A DNA stretch of 64,000 nt from Ailurus styani (Eukaryota; Chordata; Mammalia; Carnivora; Ailuridae), in assembly GCA_002007465.1 (NCBI GenBank), contig LNAC01000162.1, forward strand, positions 2,395,832-2,459,831. The letters are read 5' to 3'. Made by a program: the position numbers and the translations under genes. This document shows positions 36,101 through 46,799 of the stretch, in pieces (within the stretch, counting starts at the first letter, position 1; every line of letters begins with the position of its first letter). A model generated the notes under the pieces. The model worked only from the letters and a program-made list of their open reading frames with translations. It was not told the origin of the DNA and searched no databases.

Positions 36101-36637
36101 TTTCTGACTAAAACTTTACAAGTTTCTCATTGTTTCTGAGTTTTTATGCCTCGAAGAATCATTTGAAAGTAAACAATTCTGTAATGCAGAAATAACAGTG
36201 CCTAAAACTATTTTCAGATCTCCATAAAAAGACTAAATTAAAACTGTCACTTTAGGCTCTAAATGACTCATCATAATAGTTTGTTACTGGCAAAGTATAC
36301 TTTACTCAACCTCTTAAATGCATAAACAAAATATGAGAATATCAATATTAAAGTAAATATATCTAAATTTTAATTTTAAGTAAACATCTAACTGATGCAT
36401 TTCTGTTGCACAGTCTGACTCATGTGTTCCTCTACTGTTTTAATATAATATGGCATGTTTTATCATTAATTAGTATTTTTCTTCTGTGTATAAAATATCC
36501 CTGGATCTATTTTCACATTCACCAAGCACACATATTTCATATCCATTAATTTTGAATTACAATTGAAATAGTCAAGTGAATTATTCAAACTTAACCACTT
36601 AGATTTGTAGAGAATATTGAAAATGAGAGTTAATAAG
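33106..36637. other. Unassigned AT-rich sequence with one tandem duplication
   Basis: About 3.5 kb with no recognised repeat apart from the duplication at 33471-33551. On the minus strand near 34104-34122 a short acceptor/donor pair brackets 19 bases, too short to trust. The plus frame at 35211-35408 is unsupported. Confidence 0.45.
33471..33551 (+). repeat. Two-copy tandem repeat, ~41-bp period
   Basis: 'attagttTATAAAGTGCCTTA' and 'attagttaATAAAGTGCCTTA' units occur with about 85% agreement across roughly 40 bases each; an old duplication. Confidence 0.85.
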
Positions 36638-36651
36638 TAAAATTTCATTTA

Positions 36652-36858
36652 TTTTTATTTTTTTTAAGATTTTATTTATTATTTGTCAGAGTGAGAGAGA
36701 TGAGACAGATCACAAGTAGGCAGAGAGGCAGGAAGAGAGAGGAGGAAGCAGGCTCCCTGCCAAGCAGAGAGCCAAATGTGGGGCTTGATCCCAGGACCCT
36801 GAGATCATGACCCGAGCCAAAGGCAGCAGCTTAACTCACTGAGCCACCCAGGTGCCTC
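36652..36858 (-). mobile_element. CAN SINE (mustelid type), intact
   Basis: Reverse copy with 'aagattttatttattatttg', 'cacaagtaggcagagaggca' and the head 'gagccacccaggtgcctc'. A perfect 14-bp TSD TAAAATTTCATTTA lies at 36638-36651 and 36859-36872. Confidence 0.97.
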
Positions 36859-36872
36859 TAAAATTTCATTTA

Positions 36873-37163
36873 GAAGAGGTATTAAAAACTTTGGTTGTAA
36901 AGCAAGAAAAGATTTTTAATTCAATTTTAGAGAGGGGAAAAGTCTATTCAGATTTGTGCATTTTAAGATCGATTTTGTAAATGAATTTAAATGAAGGATA
37001 ATCTTAAAATGAGAAATTGCATTATTTGAAACCAGGAAGAAAACACATTGCAAAAGTACTTAAGAGATACCAAGGGACAGTGAGTTTAGATTAGTTATTC
37101 GGGAAAAACTTCTTACATAAACTCCTGAGAAAAAGTATAGGACACCCTTCTACGGAAGCCCTT
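36873..37163. other. Unassigned AT-rich spacer between SINEs
   Basis: Nothing recognised. Confidence 0.5.
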
Positions 37164-37174
37164 AAAACAGATTT

Positions 37175-37375
37175 CTTTTTTTAAAGATTTTATTCATTAT
37201 TTGACAGAGAGAGAGAGAGAGAGAGAGAGAGCGCACAAGAGAGGGACACAAGCAGGGCAAGTGGGAGAGAAAGGAGGCGGCCTCCCACTGATCAGGGAGC
37301 CTGATGTGGGGCTCGATCCCATCATGACCCAAATGGAAGGCAGACGCTCAATGACAGGGGCACCTGGGTGGCTCA
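37175..37375 (-). mobile_element. CAN SINE with its 5' terminal ~20 bp inverted
   Basis: The reverse SINE runs normally from poly-T through a (GA)n (37203-37232) and 'gggagcctgatgtggggctc'. Where the reverse-complemented head (CTGAGCCACCCAGGTGCCCC) should stand, the plus-orientation head GGGGCACCTGGGTGGCTCA (37357-37375) appears. The flanks AAAACAGATTT (37164-37174) and AAAACAGAATTT (37376-37387) look like a TSD, so the inversion lies within one insertion. Confidence 0.92.
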
Positions 37376-37387
37376 AAAACAGAATTT

Positions 37388-38190
37388 TAATTTGCAGAAT
37401 TGAGATTACTCACGGGTTAGAGGTTTGAATAAAAGGCCGCTTATTTGATCTGTACTGGAGTTGTCCGGTTTATGTATGGGTATAACAGGAAGCATAATGT
37501 TAGATACTTCCTGGAAGCCATCTTTATTCTTCCCTCTGCCCATAGTAAATAACGATCCAACGTTGCTTGTGCTATACAATAACCGCCATGACTATTTGTT
37601 TTCTTTCCTACCTTCCTGTGCAGGTAAGTGAGGATGTGCTGAATATGACTATCTGTTGCCTTCTAAGAACATGTACTTTCCTGAAATTTCCTCATTTAAA
37701 TTTACATATAGCTCAAGTTATGCGTAGGTTACATATACACACATGTGTGTATTACCCACACACACGCACACACATGTGAAAAGGCTCTACTAGGAAGCAA
37801 AGATTTGTCACAGCTAAAAACAAGTACATGCCCTATGAAGAACGAAACCCTGTCCCATTATACATGTATATATAGATAGATTTCCTTAGGATGAGGAATG
37901 ACAGTATCATCAACAGCAACACAAGATATCATATCCCTTTCATGGTTTCTAAAAGAAAATCAGTAAATGATTTTAAGATGGAGAAGGTAATTGTAGAAAC
38001 AGATTAAACTCATTCCTCGTGGTTTTTACTTTGTCCCTAGGTTTCCCTAACGGTAATCATCATTATGCTCAGACAAAAGAATTACATTGCCTATTAATTT
38101 TCCATTAAAATCATGTACTGTCTATGGAAATAAAATTTGGAAGTTTTCCAGAGGTCAACTGGCAAGTTAGACCAAAATTCGTACTATGTG
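37388..38190. other. Unassigned; CpG-retaining segment with abutting splice motif
   Basis: No repeat named. 37420-37640 retains several CpGs for its composition and includes the juxtaposed acceptor/donor at 37590-37629. A CA/TG-rich patch lies at 37725-37780. Confidence 0.45.
37590..37629 (+). promoter_or_regulatory. Recursive-splice-site-like motif (acceptor abutting donor)
   Basis: A long pyrimidine tract ending TTCCTACCTTCCTGTGCAG is followed immediately by GTAAGTG at 37624. An acceptor directly abutting a consensus donor is the defining pattern of recursive splice sites in long introns. It is on the plus strand, whereas the exons I find are on the minus strand, so a function needs a plus-strand transcript. 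Confidence 0.3.
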
Positions 38191-38194
38191 CATA

Positions 38195-38520
38195 CCTTTG
38201 ACTTTGCAATTCTATTTTTAGGAATTCTATTTTAGGAATGAAATTACCTGAGGTTCATCCAAGTAATAAAGTATGTTGGTTATTATTCATCACATAAAAA
38301 TTAGAAAAAGATAAACGTCCAAAAGATGGATATTATAAATCATATGCATCCAATAGAATACTATGCAACCTTGAAAATTATGTTCTAAGTCATAAAACAC
38401 TTCTAACCGAAGAATTACATTCATGATCATTTTTAAATGTTAACATGACAAAAATAGATTTAAAAAGTGAATTTAAGTTTTCCTTATTATATCTTTTTCC
38501 GTGTACACAAATAAAATAAC
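38195..38520 (+). mobile_element. L1M 3' fragment
   Basis: 'accatgcatacctttgact'-type text: 'ctttgcaattctatttttagg', 'aaaaagataaacgtccaaaag', 'tccaatagaatactatgcaac' and 'tgaaaattatgttctaagtc' follow an old L1M ORF2 tail. A weak possible continuation ('gcatagtatttctggaaggat') is at 38890-39010, beyond the exon. Confidence 0.68.
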
Positions 38521-38629
38521 TTACATTTTGAATTGTTCCACTTTTCTCATCCTGTAGTTTTTGGGAATCAATTCTGAATCTTCATAGGAATCTGTGACTA
38601 AGAGATTATTGGGCCTTCCCATAACATAC

Positions 38630-38740
38630 CTTTGACTTCTTCTGTTCCAACAGGTATCTTCTTATGAATAAGGACAGACAGCCACAACTGACTTAGAGAA
38701 CCTCGAAAGGAATTCTTAGGTCCAATGCCTTGTAGGATTC
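38630..38740 (-). CDS. Probable internal coding exon, gene unidentified (downstream of the two found)
   Basis: On the minus strand a 111-nt block has the acceptor TTTTTCTCTAG and the donor AAAG/GTATGT, both close to consensus. It is open in one frame: two bases completing a codon, 36 codons, then one base (phase 1 on both sides, so symmetric). The peptide includes SFRGSLSQLWLSVLIHKK and ends near GTEEVK. The SFxGSLSQLxL pattern loosely recalls the last strands of laminin-G/pentraxin-type jelly-roll domains, but that is only a resemblance. Phase matches the exon at 62866-62972. Oddly, L1M-like 3' fragments lie on both sides (38195-38520 clear, 38890-39010 weak), so an inserted gene fragment cannot be excluded. 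Confidence 0.6.
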
Positions 38741-38759
38741 CTAGAGAAAAAAAGAAAAA

Positions 38760-40080
38760 CTCTTTAATGAAAATGATCTGCATCCAGTTTTTTTTTTTGA
38801 ACAATGTATAAATCCAAGAGTTTCAACATTTCTAGGTAAATGATCAAACCAAGAAATCAAAGTACATCTTGATCTCATATTTATCAATATCTGCATAGTA
38901 TTTCTGGAAGGATACTGATAGAGGCACTAAAAGTAGCTCTCCACTGGTAGAGATACAGGTTATTGTATTTGCTTCTGTCATTTGCTTTTTTTAAAAAGTA
39001 AACTTATCTAAATAAATGCACAAATTTAAAAACTTATTCAACTATGGATTAAAAAGTGTTTCCTTAATTCTCAGTATTACGATACAGGCTATCTTTTTTC
39101 AAATTAACTGTTCAAATATTAAATAAGAAATCGTTGAAGAAAATTTTAAGTTATGAAAGTAGTCAAACTTACAAAACACTATTACAAAGAACAGACTGAG
39201 AAAATTAAGAATCTGGAAATAGGGAGGCCCTTGGAGATTTAATTATGATGAAAAGATATATAATGAAGTTTTCTGGGCAACAAAAAGGAAGACACAGAAG
39301 TAAAGAAAAACAAGATGGCAACCACTGTTAAATGAATGGGATTTCCAATGCATTTAGATAAATCAGAGAGTCTTTGAATTTATAGAGGTAGCAACTGGCA
39401 TATGCATTTCAAAAGGTAGAAATAAAACATCTCTTAAAATAGTTAGGATGCAGGACCAGAGATAGCCATGAGAGGAGTAGATGAAAAGCTAGTGGAAATA
39501 AGACTCCGAATGCCTTTCTAGCTGATGGATACTTTCAGTAGGGACTAAAGAGAAAGAAGGATGAGCTACACTGACCACTGAAGCTACCTCACAGAGTCTG
39601 AAGACAGATGGTGAGCTGGGCAGTATGGGCTGGGCAAAATGGAATGATAGTTATGATTCTGAGCAGGTTACCAAATAAAATGTCATGGCTTTACTTTGGT
39701 CAATTAAATGGGACCTTTAAAAAAAAAATGAAAATCATGACCAGAACAAGCTCCAAGTATATGACCCAAACAGGAAAGACAGTGAAGTTCAAGTTAAACA
39801 TGCTGTCCCTGAGGAAAGGATCAAATCTTCTTGGCTTCAGGGAAGAGTGAGGAACATAGAGTTATAATCATTGATATTCAGCAATCTATAGCGTTACAGG
39901 CTGTCTAGTGATGTTTGCCAGGCATTACCTGTTTTTTGAGCTACTTAAAACTTTTAAACTGCTAAATATTAATTGACTTGCTGCATTTAAAAATACAGTT
40001 CATTTCTAGACAGTTTGACAACTTTGAAAATTATGAAAATAAAAATCATGTAACCCATCTCCCAGATATTTTAGATTCCA
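38760..40080. other. Unassigned, mostly intron-like sequence
   Basis: Apart from a possible L1M tail at 38890-39010, nothing is recognised. The 80-codon plus frame at 39608-39850 lacks domain features. Confidence 0.4.
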
Positions 40081-40453
40081 TGTTTCATCATTTCAACTAC
40101 AATCTGCAAAATTTACACTATCTTTTGAGCCTCTGTCCTTTCAACACACCTGCCTGGCAAAACGACAGAGCTAGACAAATCCGATTAACTGCCTTCTCTA
40201 AGCTTGCACCTGGGTTGTTAACCTAGCTGCCAGTATAAATTTATGGTTCAGGCTCAACCAGATTTTCAAACTTTGTGGCCACTGTTTTCTCCCTTTCAGA
40301 CGCCTCTCTCATTCTTCAAAATGACTTCCAAACTTCTACTCTCTCCAACTCTGCATCCTTTCTTCTAGTCAGAAATTGGCTTTGCCTCTACTTCAAAAAG
40401 AAAACTAGCCAGAATAAGGGAAGAAAACTCACAACATTCCACGTGCATATTTT

Positions 40454-40630
40454 TTAAAAATTTCTTTCATAGAGAGAGAGTGAACAAGCAGAGGGAGCTG
40501 CAGAGGAAGAAGGAAAAGCAGGCTCCCCACTGAGCAGGGAGCCCAATGTGGGGCTCAATCCCAGGACTCTGGGATCATGACCTCAGCCGAAGGCAGACAC
40601 TTAAATGACTGAGCCACCCAGGTGCCCCAT
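40454..40630 (-). mobile_element. CAN SINE, full length
   Basis: Reverse copy with 'gaaaagcaggctccccactga', 'gggatcatgacctcagccga' and the head 'gagccacccaggtgcccc'. TSDs are CCACGTGCATATTTT (40439-40453) and CCGTGTGCATATTTT (40631-40645). Confidence 0.95.
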
Positions 40631-41116
40631 CCGTGTGCATATTTTCAAAGCATCCTACTTCATCCCATCCTCTGTTATCCTCTTGCCATGACCACACCAG
40701 GGCTGTCCCTCTCCTAATTGGCCTTATTCAGTATTTATTCATATTTAATTTTGTGAACTCATGGAAAACACATACATACCTTTTCCTCAAGCCCACATCA
40801 TTTTCCTGTTTACTTTTACCATGAAATTCTTTAAAAAAAAAAAAAAGCCTTTTTCATTCATTTGCTTCCCCTGCACTCTTTCAGAAACAAATTATAACCC
40901 ATACAGATCATTACCATTCAACTGCAATCTCTCCTGTTACCATGTCTCTGATTGTAAGGTACACTTTTCTCTTTGCTCTTCCTTTAATTTCTTTACATCA
41001 GAACAGACGTTGTTATGCTGATCAATTCCTTCTCAACTCCCTTGCCTTGGTTGCTGTGGAATCCTGTCCTGCTTTTCTTCTACTTCACACATTCTCAATT
41101 TCTTTTGTTGACTTGT

Positions 41117-41152
41117 CCACCAATAATTTTTTTTACCACCAATAATTTTTTA
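41117..41152 (+). repeat. Two-copy tandem repeat, 19-bp period
   Basis: CCACCAATAATTTTTT is present twice in succession. Confidence 0.85.
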
Positions 41153-41620
41153 TTGAAATTTCTTAAAGCTCTTTCTGAGTCCTCTTATGCATGGCAGTCA
41201 ACACTCTATGGCATATTAATGCAAATATTTCAAGCTCTCCTTTGAATTCCAATTCCAAATAGCTCTCCAATTATCATTTCTAGGTAGACTTCTTTGAGGC
41301 AAATTCAATTACTAAAAAGAAGCCCATATTCTCTACTCCTCAAACCTATTTTCCATCCAGCTATACTTCCTGTCTGAACCTGTACTACTAAAGACCCCTC
41401 AAATATTCAGATCAAAGACCTGAAAGTCATTCACCTCATCTGTTTTACTCCTGAAATCCCATCGATCTTTATACCTTGGTGATGCCATTTCTTAAATCTC
41501 TCTCCAATTATCAATTTATATCCTTTTCTACTACCTTATCTACTCCATGCCATCTTTCTCTCTTCTCTGTACTCCCGCAACAATGACATGCTTTCCAAAA
41601 AACATGCAGGTTTTGAAATT

Positions 41621-41663
41621 CTCAAGCCTAAAGCTTTTCCCACCCCTCAAGCCTAAAGCTTTT
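41621..41663 (+). repeat. Two-copy tandem repeat, 25-bp period
   Basis: CTCAAGCCTAAAGCTTTT is exact at 41621-41638 and 41646-41663. Confidence 0.92.
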
Positions 41664-42369
41664 TTAATAGTTCTTAATTTATCTTAAAGACTTAAGTCCG
41701 TAAGAAATGCAAGCCCTCCAGAGATCAAGCTGCAGCTTTCTTTGTGGCAGACACTGTGGTTTGGGTAATTGACAAACATTTCCAACACAATTTCCCCTTG
41801 CTGCAAAAGCTACTGGCTTTACCAGCTTCTCTGGTAGGTGGGAAGCCTTTCAACATGGACATTTTTCTACACCTCTAGGTATATGTATATTTAAGGTGAA
41901 ACTAAGATTAGTAATGTAACATGCTGTTTGTGGGGTTGGGTTTAAAAGACAGGAGTTAGGTATTCAAGGAACAGAAAGATTGTTTTACTCTTCTGACCTC
42001 CTTGCTCACAGTTTTGGTAACTCTTTAAAGTATTTATTTAAACAAATTACTGTAGAAAGACCTTCCTTGGCTCTAGAACTAGGACAGGCTCACCTGAAAT
42101 GCACTCTTTGTGAACTTCATACTCTGTCTTTCTACATGGTCTGCCACACTTTTATTACCCTCATGCTCGTACCTAGACTGTGTCATCTCCGATGTCAGAA
42201 AATAAGTTTCTCCCTATTCCACACTTGAACCTTAGTATCTAGCAGAACTCCTAATATTCTACACACCTTAACACTTACAGGTAAAATGCATTACTTAATT
42301 TAGCATTTTGGTAATTAATGTTATGTGATTACAATCTTACTATTCCTTAAAAACCTAATGCCAACTCAA

Positions 42370-42860
42370 ATATATTTAAGTTTTTTTCCTCCCTGATTTG
42401 TGTTATCGCTTTTATTTCAAATACCAGAATAGGATCCCAAACTATCCATTCTGTTTTACTGATCTGTCTCGTCTTATGCTAGTACCACTCTTTGAATTAT
42501 AGCTTTAGAATAATATTTCTTTAGAGTTTTCTAATTGAGGCAGACCTTAACAGAGGGAAAAGCACAGATCCAACATACACTATTTGGCCTATGATCTCTA
42601 GCCCCTTTGGCCTTTGCAGACGCTCACTTGTCTCCTCAACGGAGAAAGGCCCCACAGGTCGGCTTGGGTTCCCACTCATCTCAAGGTAGCCTAGACAAGT
42701 CTCTCCAGAGAGTAGCTGGAGCCATGGTAGAACTCATTTTATTTCCTTGTGTCAGGAATCACTGTTCCTCTCTACCTGACACTAATGTCTGAAACCTGTT
42801 ATATTTATTTAGTTGTTTCAGGAGAGGGGATAAATCCAGATCCTATTGCTCCATATTGCC
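42370..42860 (-). mobile_element. L1M in antisense, 5' UTR joined to ORF2
   Basis: On the minus strand 42860 to about 42590 matches an L1M 5' UTR (complement of 'tgtttcaggagaggggataaa', 'cctattgctccatattgcc'). 42535 to 42370 matches ORF2 downstream of the RT (complement of 'tttactgatctgtctcgtctt'). ORF1 and most of ORF2 are missing. Confidence 0.68.
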
Positions 42861-42864
42861 AAGA

Positions 42865-43700
42865 AGTGGAGGTCATATTTAACATGATTTAGGCCTACCA
42901 GCTTGTTGTGTGATTTCAAAGATCTCATTTGTTTTATATTTCCTCCCTGAGTTGAGTAGGAGTAGTGAGTGTTCCTGATTCTAGGCTGGACAGCTGACGG
43001 ACCAACTTATACAGTGAAACAATAAAACACTACTAGGTATGTCTTAGGCGGGTGCCTCCTAAGACTGCAACACTACTACTCTTTCTTATGGCCTCAATCA
43101 AGGGAACCGAGATGTTCACGTTTGATCCATAGGGGCTCATGTACAAAATCAGGAAGAAAAGATCACGGTAACTTAATTTTGTTAAAGGAAAGGTTTTCTC
43201 TTGTGGCAGAAGATTTGAAACCAACCAATGCAAAACCAGTTTTTATGTATAAGGCCCATATTTACTTGCAACCTCCAGTTAGTGTGCTAATAATCAAACT
43301 GTGGGCCCATGGCCATTGGAATAGAGCTACACAGTAGCTGAAAATTTCAGTGTAATCTGATAATCCCACATATCAACTCTTGTTGCTTCCATTCTCTCAG
43401 AATAATGTATCCTTTTGTCAAGTTAAATCTAAAGCATCCCCTCCGGCCTGAGTTAACATTATAGAGGATATAGGAGTTTGAAAATGCTGGACTTTCCCAG
43501 GCAGAGTTGCAATTATCCAGGGAAAGCAACCTCTAGAAACTTAGATAGGGGTGTGTACAGCCTCAAATAATATATTATAAAACAGAAAGCAAAGCAAAAC
43601 AAAAAACCCAAAAACACAAGTGCATGACTCCATAAGAGTTTTAGTTCTGTTTTTTCATATTGAAGTATCAAAATGAAAATCATAAAGCAACTGACACAAG
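42865..43700. other. Unassigned sequence
   Basis: No family recognised on either strand. Confidence 0.4.
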
Positions 43701-43717
43701 TTTTATGGGAGTTAAAC

Positions 43718-44421
43718 TGTAAAAAAAAATAAATAAAAATCAGTCCTGGTAAATAAGCTACAGCTCTTAAAATAAAGCCTTTAAGTACTGAATCCCTAAA
43801 GAGAAGCTTTCTGACCTGAAGACTCTTGTTTTATGATGTGAGAAACAAAGGCAAGAGAAAAAAATTAAATTTCCTTACTACTTACAGCCCATTGACAAAG
43901 TCCTTGAAACAGGCAGAGTGACCTTCATCTGGGAGCTCAGCTGCCTCTATGTTGACACTTAACTAAACGGCAAAAAACAATCTTAGCCTGATGCCGCCCT
44001 CCCACCCCCGCCCCCCAGGATCCAGTGAATCTACTTTAAATATACAGAAATTCCTTTGGAAACTTCCTTTGTCTCTGTCCTCCAAGATTTATGCTGGCAG
44101 TCATCCCCCAAGCATATGGCCCACCGACATACATCCGAAGGATCTCATGACTGGAGGTTTCACTAAACGGTTATAAGTGACCTTTTCCTAACAATAGTTG
44201 GCCTACTCAGGGTCCTGGAAACCTTGCTTGCAAAATACCTTGGAGGCTCATGCTGTCTCTAATCCACTCCCAACTTCAAAGAACACAATCTGCCATTCTT
44301 CACAACCTCAGAGCAACTCCTTCTGCCCATGGGTCCTATCCCCATACTTTAATAAAACCACCTTTTTGCATGAAAGAGGTCTCAAGAATTCTTCCTTCAT
44401 CATTTGCTCCAAACCCCAACA
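43718..44421 (+). mobile_element. Solo LTR, ERV1 (gammaretrovirus-like) type
   Basis: About 700 bases with LTR-like organisation: a TGT start near 43718, a C-rich U3 with 'gatgccgccctcccacccc', 'ctttaataaaaccacctttt' (AATAAA signal at about 44351), 'gaggtctcaagaattcttcc' in R/U5, and an end CCAAACCCCAACA. No gag, pol or env flanks it, so it is a solo LTR. A clear 4-5 bp duplication was not found, so the 5' edge is approximate. Confidence 0.7.
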
Positions 44422-44639
44422 TTTCCACATCATTTTAGCTTATCATCCTTTCCCTTTCATAATTTTTTGCAGTTTTCTAGGAAGTAATCCAATATCAGCA
44501 ATTATAGTCACCTTTTCCCCTTTAAAGAAGTTGGATATGGGTTTCTATTTCTACTAAGACTTCATATTTTCCATTTTGAATTTGTGTTATTTGATTTAGT
44601 ATACATTTGCTACAATTACCTATTAGGTTTGCTCAAAGT

Positions 44640-45660
44640 GGCTTTCAGACTTATCAGTTCTAATTTTTCCCATTTTCTCCTGTACTATATTTTCTTATTT
44701 GTATTTTATTTGTTCTTTCTCTAATTACTATAGCTGAAGGTACTTTTTCATTAACTAGAGCATGTGGGCTGTGATTTTACTTCCAAGTGTAGCTTTTAGT
44801 GTTCAATTTTGACATTTTTTCCCCAAAGTATCTTTCATTGTATATTTTTATCCCTTAATATTTCAGAAAAGCATTTTGTAACTTAAAAGCTTTTTTATTT
44901 GCATACTTTTAATATGGTGGCAAAATATGTCGATTTTATGCATTCTTTTGTATTTAAATGATGATTTAATCTAAGATATGTGCGTGTTCAACATAAAGCT
45001 TGATTCTTGAAAAGTATTCTATTAAGTTATAGGGTTTACTAGAAATATAATAATTCTCTTCTATTAAGTTCTTTATGGTTTCTATTTCCCTTTTGCATCT
45101 TGTCTACTTAAGATTCCACAGACTAATACTATTATACTGATATTTTCCCCAGTGATTTATTTCCTGCCAATTCAACATGAATTTTCCATCAGTGTCTTTT
45201 AAGTGACCCACTGTGGCAAAAATAACCTTTTGGCCCAGATATCTCCGAGGCCAGGTTTTAACATTTATATTCTGAGATTGTAATTTGGCATCATGGAATC
45301 TTACTTTACATTCTCTATATATTCTGCTTATTTTTCTGAAAGTGCAATTTTTTCCTTTTCCCTAGACAGAATTTATCCAGACTTTCATGGTTTTGATTTA
45401 TTATATTTGACCCATCATTTAGTCCCTCCTTCCTTCTTCTTAAGATTTTACAATTTTCTTACATTATTAAACATGCAAAAACTACTTTTAAAATTATTCA
45501 AATTCAATAGTTGGTCTTTTCTGACTAGTTTTATAATATTCCTCTTTTAGGTTTTAAATAAAGCTATAGATTGCTTTTTAACTTCCTTATCTTTTACTCA
45601 GGCTTGAATGAGAAATGTTTCTAGGCTTTGTTTTTGGCATATACAGAGATTTTTTTTTTC
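44640..45660 (-). mobile_element. L1/HAL1 ORF2 fragment in antisense, degraded
   Basis: The T-rich plus strand resembles the complement of L1/HAL1 ORF2: 'tgtgggctgtgattttacttc', 'gatgatttaatctaagatatg', 'tcttgaaaagtattctattaa' and 'tcttgtctacttaagattcc'. No frame is intact. Confidence 0.5.
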
Positions 45661-46058
45661 CTCCTTACTGACCCATTCCTACTAATAGCCTCATGGTCAA
45701 CATCAGAGACGAGGAATCTAAGCCAACATATGCATTTCCAAATCAAATTCCTGGTGTCCAACAATGAATGACTGATGCAGGTTTTATGGAGCCTGAAGCA
45801 TATATAATTTTACTGGTCTTCTTCACACCAAAAATATGAAATTGCAAATATAAAATTAGTTATAAAATCGATATAGTACTTAGAGGGCATAAAGAAAGCA
45901 AAATAAGTTACTGGCACACAGAAGTAGGAGTAGCTTTCCCTTTAGTTAACTTACCAGACATTTTACACAGAAATGCCTTCTAATTCCAAGTTTCTATCCC
46001 TTCTCTCCCCCATTCTGTCACCACCTCCACCCCTATTAGGACACTCTCCTTCTGTAAT
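45661..46058. other. Unassigned sequence
   Basis: No family recognised. A minus-strand GTAAGT donor-like site at about 45952 lacks a partner acceptor. Confidence 0.4.
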
Positions 46059-46059
46059 C

Positions 46060-46200
46060 CACAGACCAGAAGCATGGAAATTCGTTTAAGATGTCAAACC
46101 TTAGGCCACAGCTCAGACCTAGACAATCAGAATCTGCATTTTTGACAAAATCCCCAGGTGACTCATGTGCACATTCAAAGTTGAGAAACACTGCATAAAC
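46060..46200 (+). mobile_element. MER5-like nonautonomous hAT-Charlie element
   Basis: 'cagaccagaagcatggaaatt', 'taggccacagctcagaccta', 'gacaatcagaatctgcatttt', 'aaatccccaggtgactcatg' and 'caaagttgagaaacactg' follow a MER5A/B consensus to its terminal CACTG. Confidence 0.75.
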
Positions 46201-46799
46201 CAGCCAACTCACAGTACCTAAATAGCCTCTGCAAGGACCGGACCAGAGCCTAATGAAGCAGACATTTGTAGAAATAAGCTTTGCAGTATAGATCACTTCC
46301 ACTTGCTCCACTTGCTTGGTTTTCTTGCTATGAGGGGAGTTGATTTCTAAACAAGGCAGGACAGTGGTTGGCCTGCACAGGCTTTATGCAGTTCCTCCTT
46401 GGCATACTTCACGGAGGGCCCTTCCAGCCTCTGTCCTAGCAACTGCTTCTTTCACATTCCAGGACACAAAGATAATGACAAACAAAACTGAGTTTTCTCA
46501 GCAGCAGAGTCCCTCCAGGCAGTTAGAGGAGTTCATTAGATGAATGACTTGATAAACGTGCTCTGAATTGGGCCTGGAAGGCCTGTAAGTCCTCAAATAG
46601 CTCCAGTTAGGGAAAAGCGAGGGATATTATCTTGTGGGGAGGACTCAGCAAAGAAAGAGGAGGGGCTGGGTGGCCCCTAAGTAAAAAAGGAATGTGGAGG
46701 GAAATACAAATCTTGAATAAGATGTCTGACTAGGTTGTTCATCTTTTAGTGTGTGGCATAAATCCTCATTGCGGTGTGCTAAGAATCTTCCGTAAAATC
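46201..46799. other. Repeat-poor sequence
   Basis: No repeat recognised; GC content is higher than the window average and it runs into the candidate conserved block at 46800. Confidence 0.4.

Larger units (their letters stand above)
40080..42280 (+). mobile_element. Degraded L2/CR1-like LINE remnant, SINE-interrupted
   Basis: Pyrimidine-rich sense text resembles L2 ORF2 through to its 3' end in patches: 'ctactctctccaactctgcat', 'accattcaactgcaatctctc', 'gctgatcaattccttctcaac', 'cttggttgctgtggaatcctg', 'gacttctttgaggcaaattc' and 'ccttagtatctagcagaactcc'. Alignment is too diverged to fix boundaries or prove a single element. Confidence 0.4.
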
